From positions 1 to 9,029 of the forward strand of contig JAGRKR010000188.1 of NCBI GenBank assembly GCA_020442225.1: 9,029 nt of DNA, read 5' to 3'. How positions within the stretch are numbered: position 1 is the stretch's first letter; the number at the start of each line of letters is the position of its first letter. A model generated the notes under the pieces. The model saw only the letters and a list, made by a program, of their open reading frames with translations, did not search any database and had not been told where the DNA came from. The stretch is from Hyphomicrobiaceae bacterium (lineage in GTDB: Bacteria > Pseudomonadota > Alphaproteobacteria > Rhizobiales > Hyphomicrobiaceae). The position numbers and the translations under genes are program-made. This document shows, in pieces, positions 7,537-9,029 of this stretch.

Positions 7537-7796
7537 GGCTGCTCTCTTTCAGCAGTTCTCTGGCGGGCTGTTGCGCCGCGCTTCACCGGGCTCGATAGCC
7601 CGATCGGGTGTTGCAGGGCTACCTGCCCCGCCGCTTCGAGTGCCGGCCGGCCTCATCGACGCCAAAATGGCCGTTACAACTTTCACGTCAGCAAGCGCGC
7701 CGTTTTTGTACCGGTAACCTTGTCCTTCTGACCCCTATAGATTGGGCGGACCCCGTAGGTCCATGCGGTAAAGGCTCACGCTACAATTTGGCGCGT
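7537..7796 (-). promoter_or_regulatory. 260-nt intergenic gap carrying the P450 upstream region and the purN 3' end
   Basis: The right-hand part (about 7660-7800) is clearly less GC-rich than the genes, as expected for promoter DNA. No open frame here has plausible coding character. On the minus strand TGGACC (7763-7758) and TATAGG (7739-7734), 18 nt apart, each match 4 of 6 sigma-70 consensus bases and could drive the P450 unit, leaving a leader of about 190 nt. The -35 candidate overlaps an inverted repeat GGACC/GGTCC (7748-7752 and 7758-7762, 5-nt loop). TACCGGTA at 7709-7716 is a perfect 8-nt palindrome. No convincing purN terminator with a U-run was found. Confidence 0.3.
7587..7602 (-). 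other. Small stem-loop in the P450 leader
   Basis: CGGGCT (7587-7592) pairs with AGCCCG (7597-7602) across the 4-nt loop CGAT. It lies 51-66 nt upstream of the P450 start codon and would be in the leader RNA if the promoter is further upstream. The role is unknown; it could be a regulatory or stabilising hairpin, or chance in GC-rich DNA. Confidence 0.3.
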
Positions 7797-8474
7797 TTAA
7801 CCACGCGTTGATACGCCATCCGAAGTCAGCGGCGGTACGAAAAGTCGTGAATTCTCGCTTTTGTGACCGGAGCGCAACACTTGTCCGTCGACGAGGCGAG
7901 CCGCGCCCGTGGCGAGCAGCCCGACGGCGAACGGATAGAGCTTGTGCTCCGCGGTGAGGATGCGCGCCTCGAGTGCTGCGGGATCGTCACCCGGAAGCAC
8001 GGGGACCGCCGCCTGGGCGATGATCGGTCCGGCATCCATCTCCTCGGTCACGAGGTGCACCGTGCAGCCCGAGATCGTCACGCCGGCATCGAGCGCTTGG
8101 CGCTGGGGCTCCAGTCCCTTGAACGACGGCAGCAGCGAGGGATGGATATTGAGCATGCGGCCCTGCCAGCGCGCCACGAACGGGGCGGACAGGATGCGCA
8201 TGAAGCCGGCGAGGCATACGAGGGCCACGCCCTTGGCAGCGAGCAGCGCATCGACGGCGGTGTCGAAAGAGTCGCGGGAGGCGTAGGCCTTGTGATCGAC
8301 GACGGCTGTTTCGATCCCGGCGGAGCGGGCGTGTTCGAGACCGGCTGCCTGCGGCCGGTTCGATATGACGATGGCCACCTCGGCGGGATAGTCGGGGCGG
8401 CGCGCAGCCTCGATCAGGGCCGCCATGTTGGAGCCCCGTCCCGAGATGAGAATGGCGATGCGTACCTTCGACAT
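7797..8474 (-). CDS. purN: Phosphoribosylglycinamide formyltransferase (GAR transformylase 1)
   Basis: Protein of 225 aa, slightly longer than E. coli PurN (212). It transfers a formyl group from 10-formyltetrahydrofolate to glycinamide ribonucleotide, the third step of de novo purine synthesis, in the cytosol. ISGRGSN (10-16) is the phosphate-binding start. N109 and H111 in LNIHPSLLP, and D147 in TEEMDAGPI, are the catalytic Asn-His-Asp triad. CLAGFMRIL (87-95) and the GCTVH segment (136-140) are typical. After SFKG the sequence reads LEPQRQAL, whereas PurN usually has LHTHRQAL or similar; this is outside the triad. The final 20 residues or so look like a loose tail. The ATG has only a weak ribosome site (GGCAGG). 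In many alphaproteobacteria purM directly precedes purN; here the upstream neighbour is a divergent HicA-like gene. Confidence 0.95.
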   Translation of the reverse strand: MSKVRIAILISGRGSNMAALIEAARRPDYPAEVAIVISNRPQAAGLEHARSAGIETAVVDHKAYASRDSFDTAVDALLAAKGVALVCLAGFMRILSAPFVARWQGRMLNIHPSLLPSFKGLEPQRQALDAGVTISGCTVHLVTEEMDAGPIIAQAAVPVLPGDDPAALEARILTAEHKLYPFAVGLLATGAARLVDGQVLRSGHKSENSRLFVPPLTSDGVSTRG

Positions 8475-8730
8475 GGCCTGCCAGTCCGTATCCGACGCTG
8501 ATGCGGCTCGTCTAGCATGCCGGTGCGGGGGCAGCCAGGGTGCCGGTCACGCTTTCCGGCGGTCGTCGATGCGTCGCTCGAAGCCCATCGCGGTCTCTGG
8601 CGGCGCGGGGCACCCTCGTCGGTCACGGGACGGGCGGGACCTGAAGTCGTCACGGCTTGACCTGCCGCAAGGCTTGCCGGTGCTTCGGTCCTTACGCTTA
8701 CGAAATATCGTAACGAAGGGAGCTCTGCCG
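8475..8730. promoter_or_regulatory. Divergent intergenic region between purN and the HicA-like gene
   Basis: These 256 nt separate two outward-facing genes and must hold both promoters. No plausible coding frame was seen; open frames on both strands give low-complexity Arg/Ala/Pro translations. The DNA is very GC-rich except for an AT-richer patch at about 8690-8715. TTGACC (8657-8662) is a good -35 match for the plus strand, but the hexamer 17 nt later (GTGCTT) is a poor -10. GGGAG (8718-8722) is the ribosome site for the gene at 8731. No clear purN promoter could be picked out. Confidence 0.4.
8698..8713. promoter_or_regulatory. Perfect 6-4-6 palindrome, operator candidate for the HicA-like gene
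   Basis: TTACGA (8698-8703), spacer AATA, TCGTAA (8708-8713) is an exact inverted repeat in the only AT-rich patch of the gap. A further half-site, TTACG, lies directly before it at 8692-8696. The palindrome ends 4 nt before the ribosome site and 17 nt before the ATG, so a bound regulator would block the promoter or the start of transcription. Size and symmetry are typical of dimeric helix-turn-helix repressor sites. The regulator is unknown. Confidence 0.45.
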
Positions 8731-8994
8731 ATGAATCACCGGCACCGCAAGACACTCCATGCGCTGTTCGCGCACCCCGTGAGCCACAACATCAACTTCA
8801 AGGACGTCATGCACGTGCTCGAGGATCTCGGGGCGACCGTCGACAACAAGTCCGGCAACCGCGTCGGCGTGTCGCTCAATGGTCATACGGCGGCGTTCAC
8901 CCACGTGCATCACGATCTGCCGATCAACGAGGTCAACCAGATCAAGAAGTTTCTCGTCACCTGCGGTGTGGACCCGGCCAACTATCCGCTCTGA
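8731..8994 (+). CDS. Small HicA-like (dsRBD-fold) protein
   Basis: Protein of 87 aa from an ATG 8 nt after GGGAG. The pattern KTLHALFAHP (7-16), then INFKDVMHVLEDLGATV (21-37), then SGNRVGVSLNG (41-51) and a C-terminal helix IKKFLVTCGV (71-80) reproduces the alpha-beta-beta-beta-alpha order of HicA-like mRNA-interferase-fold proteins. These include the group annotated as HicA-family toxins with a 'KTLxxLF...P' start. Classical HicA toxins have a catalytic histidine in a G-[SG]-H segment; here the equivalent is SGNRV, with no histidine, though H52, H58, H60 and H61 follow shortly after. It may therefore be a non-toxic or divergent member. A HicB antitoxin usually sits beside it; none is upstream and only 35 nt follow before the window ends. 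Expression as a real gene is supported by the ribosome site and GC-rich third positions. Confidence 0.75.
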   Translation: MNHRHRKTLHALFAHPVSHNINFKDVMHVLEDLGATVDNKSGNRVGVSLNGHTAAFTHVHHDLPINEVNQIKKFLVTCGVDPANYPL

Positions 8995-9029
8995 CAGGCA
9001 CGGCTCGCGAGGCCGGTGGGCGCCTGTGC

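Noticed and set aside
8537..8627. 8-nt inverted (AGGGTGCC/GGCACCCT) and direct (CGGTCACG) repeats in the purN/HicA-like gap
   Set aside because: Matches of this length are expected by chance in about 250 nt of strongly GC-biased DNA, and the arms are over 60 nt apart.
8994..9027. Possible terminator ACAGGC/GCCTGT after the HicA-like gene
   Set aside because: The stem is only 6 bp with a long GC-rich loop, there is no U-run, and the window ends here, so it cannot be judged; it also might overlap the start region of a following gene.
1..9029. tRNA, rRNA, CRISPR array, insertion sequence or phage genes
   Set aside because: None seen on reading both strands; all intergenic gaps are under 261 nt and show no cloverleaf, regularly spaced repeats or transposase motifs.

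Overview
The window is GC-rich, gene-dense bacterial chromosomal DNA. Codon third positions are almost always G or C, ribosome binding sites are purine-rich (AGGAGA, GGAGG, GGAGGA), and the proteins resemble alphaproteobacterial homologues. A Hyphomicrobiales/Rhizobiales-like alphaproteobacterium is the most likely source; this is inferred from composition and protein character, not from a marker gene. No rRNA, tRNA, CRISPR array, transposase or integrase was seen.

Layout, left to right. The plus strand carries the last 33 codons of an unidentified gene, followed by a strong stem-loop terminator. A YibF-like glutathione S-transferase (267-863, +) follows and has its own downstream stem-loop. 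Next comes a translationally coupled pair (+): a cytoplasmic molybdopterin/[4Fe-4S] oxidoreductase (972-3053) and an Aas-type acyl-ACP/acyl-CoA synthetase (3050-4690), which overlap by 4 nt. After a 136-nt leader that can fold over the Shine-Dalgarno site comes a small multidrug resistance protein with the full guanidinium-exporter (Gdx/SugE) residue set (4827-5138, +).

The strand then switches. A cytochrome P450 (7536 down to 6178, -) and a dihydrodipicolinate-synthase-family class I aldolase/lyase (6085 down to 5198, -) look like one two-gene transcription unit that converges on gdx. Upstream of the P450 is a 260-nt AT-richer gap. Beyond it is purN (8474 down to 7797, -), the folate-dependent GAR transformylase of purine synthesis, without purM next to it. 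Divergent from purN, across a 256-nt gap with a perfect 6-4-6 palindrome, is a small HicA-like protein (8731-8994, +). The window ends 35 nt after its stop, so any HicB partner would lie outside.

Most of this is ordinary metabolic and housekeeping content. The points most worth a second look are the structured gdx leader that matches no guanidine riboswitch class I could recognise, the HicA-like gene with an operator-like palindrome at its promoter, the P450 plus non-DapA aldolase pair, and the molybdoenzyme/acyl-ACP-synthetase coupling. I do not see a convincing undescribed multi-gene system.
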